This document shows, in pieces, positions 63,251 to 64,000 of a DNA stretch of 64,000 bases; the stretch's first letter is position 1; every line of letters starts with the position of its first letter. The notes below the pieces were generated by a model. It had not been told where the DNA came from. It was given only the letters and a program-made list of their open reading frames with translations, and ran no database searches. The stretch spans positions 2,717,001 to 2,781,000 of the forward strand of contig NZ_CP050177.1 of assembly GCF_011694815.1 (NCBI RefSeq), read 5' to 3'. Position numbers and translations under genes: made by a program. Source of the DNA: Streptomyces liangshanensis. GTDB taxonomy: Bacteria; Actinomycetota; Actinomycetes; Streptomycetales; Streptomycetaceae.

Positions 63251-64000
63251 TCAGGCCGGTGAGCTGCGGATCGCCAACTGCGCTTCCGTATGGGCGACTC
63301 CGAACGCCTGCGGCACCGGTTCGCTCTTGAGGTAGAGGCGCTCGGCGACCCGGCGCGGCAGCGGGTAGTACACGAACTTCCCGTAGATCCGCCCGTCGGG
63401 TGCCATGGGCTGGGCGAGGAACTTGCAGACGGAGACGATCCGGTACTCCTCCCTGCCCTGCGAGTCGACGATGGCGATCTCGGTGACCCGGCGGGAGCCG
63501 TCGGCGTGCCGGGTCAGCTGGACGATGACGTCGACGGCGCTGTTGATCTGATCCTTGATCGCCACGAAGGGGATCCCGGTCTCCGACATGGAGGCCAGGG
63601 TCTGGAGGCGCATCAGCGCGTCCTCGGCGTTGTTGGCGTGGACGGTGGCGAGCGAGCCGTCGTGACCGGTGGACATGGCCTGGAGCATGTCGAGCGTCTC
63701 GCCGCCTCGTACCTCACCGACGATGATCCGGTCGGGGCGCATGCGCAGGGAGTTGCGGACGAGGTCGCGGATGGTGACCTGGCCCTTGCCCTCCACGTTG
63801 GCGGGGCGGCTCTCCAGGGTGATGACGTGGGACTGCTGGAGCTGGAGCTCGGCGGAGTCCTCGATGGTGACGATGCGCTCGCCCTCGGGGATCAGCCCGG
63901 AGAGGGAGTTGAGCAGGGTCGTCTTGCCGGTGCCGGTGGCCCCGGAGACGATGACGTTGAACTTCGCGCGGACGAGTCCGCCCAGGAGCAGCATCATCTG
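63251..64000 (-). CDS. tadA: TadA/CpaF-type pilus assembly ATPase, C-terminal part only
   Basis: The gene runs off the right edge; 249 C-terminal residues are seen. The Walker A motif [12 protein letters not shown], Asp box ([12 protein letters not shown]), Walker B region ([21 protein letters not shown]) and His box ([20 protein letters not shown]) identify a secretion ATPase of the VirB11/CpaF family. It powers pilus extension. The missing part should hold the N-terminal domain; a CpaE-like ATPase gene is expected further right. Confidence 0.93.
   Translation of the reverse strand, partial: QMMLLLGGLVRAKFNVIVSGATGTGKTTLLNSLSGLIPEGERIVTIEDSAELQLQQSHVITLESRPANVEGKGQVTIRDLVRNSLRMRPDRIIVGEVRGGETLDMLQAMSTGHDGSLATVHANNAEDALMRLQTLASMSETGIPFVAIKDQINSAVDVIVQLTRHADGSRRVTEIAIVDSQGREEYRIVSVCKFLAQPMAPDGRIYGKFVYYPLPRRVAERLYLKSEPVPQAFGVAHTEAQLAIRSSPA

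Overview
The window is about 72% GC with strongly GC-biased wobble positions. It carries a WhiB-like protein, fused PAS/GAF/SpoIIE/HATPase phosphatases, many leaderless-looking starts and a Tad/Flp pilus locus, so it is chromosomal DNA of an actinomycete, almost certainly Streptomyces. The gene order ychF - ppgK - ispH - xseAB - glpX - wbl - fumarases - katA - PBP - ahpCD - phoH - uppS resembles, from memory, the conserved core of Streptomyces chromosomes. The first ~21 kb looks more accessory.

Layout. 1-9.7 kb: a small coiled-coil-like protein, an isochorismatase-fold hydrolase, a membrane-anchored GH18-like protein, a large SpoIIE-type phosphatase and a lone anti-sigma-like ATPase, a Nudix hydrolase, a small SPOR-like protein, an NCS1 permease and a GntR regulator. 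9.8-15.4 kb: three leaderless-looking genes for a DasR-type regulated GH18 chitinase, a serpin and a secreted GH65-family enzyme. 15.6-21.3 kb: an XRE regulator, then a tightly overlapping three-gene operon (TIR-domain protein, P-loop-like protein, two-helix membrane protein). 21.4-31 kb: ychF, a DUF6542 protein, ppgK, ispH, an APC permease, xseAB and a DUF4245 protein, with two repeat-rich intergenic regions on either side of xseAB. 31-41.8 kb: glpX, a WhiB-like gene, a DUF1707/LiaF-like gene, class I and class II fumarases, a DUF402 gene, a second SpoIIE-type phosphatase and catalase. 41.8-52.6 kb: class A PBP, ahpCD, an AI-2E family membrane protein with a partner, a secreted SLT-like protein, a PIN-PhoH ATPase, a cis-prenyltransferase and an aldo/keto reductase. 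53-64 kb: a DUF2079 membrane protein, a methyltransferase and a Tad pilus locus (prepilin peptidase, OmpA-like protein, lipoprotein, TadE/G-like protein, Flp pilin, two-component system, TadC, TadB, and TadA/CpaF cut by the right edge).

The best candidate for an undescribed system is 17159-21296. The TIR protein ends in a Gly/Asn/Gln-rich repeat whose core matches, at 11 of 15 residues, the N-terminus of the P-loop-like protein encoded by the overlapping next gene. This is the pattern of an effector and sensor joined by a homotypic (amyloid-type) signalling motif, with a membrane protein as third partner. Other notable points are 13 genes with a TANNNT box 6-8 nt before the start codon, a DasR-type operator filling the spacer of a leaderless chitinase promoter, a permease whose ribosome binding site lies in a perfect 13-bp stem, an interspersed 36/48-nt tandem array and a 1.1-kb degenerate G-rich repeat field. 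No tRNA, rRNA, insertion sequence, phage gene or CRISPR array was seen.
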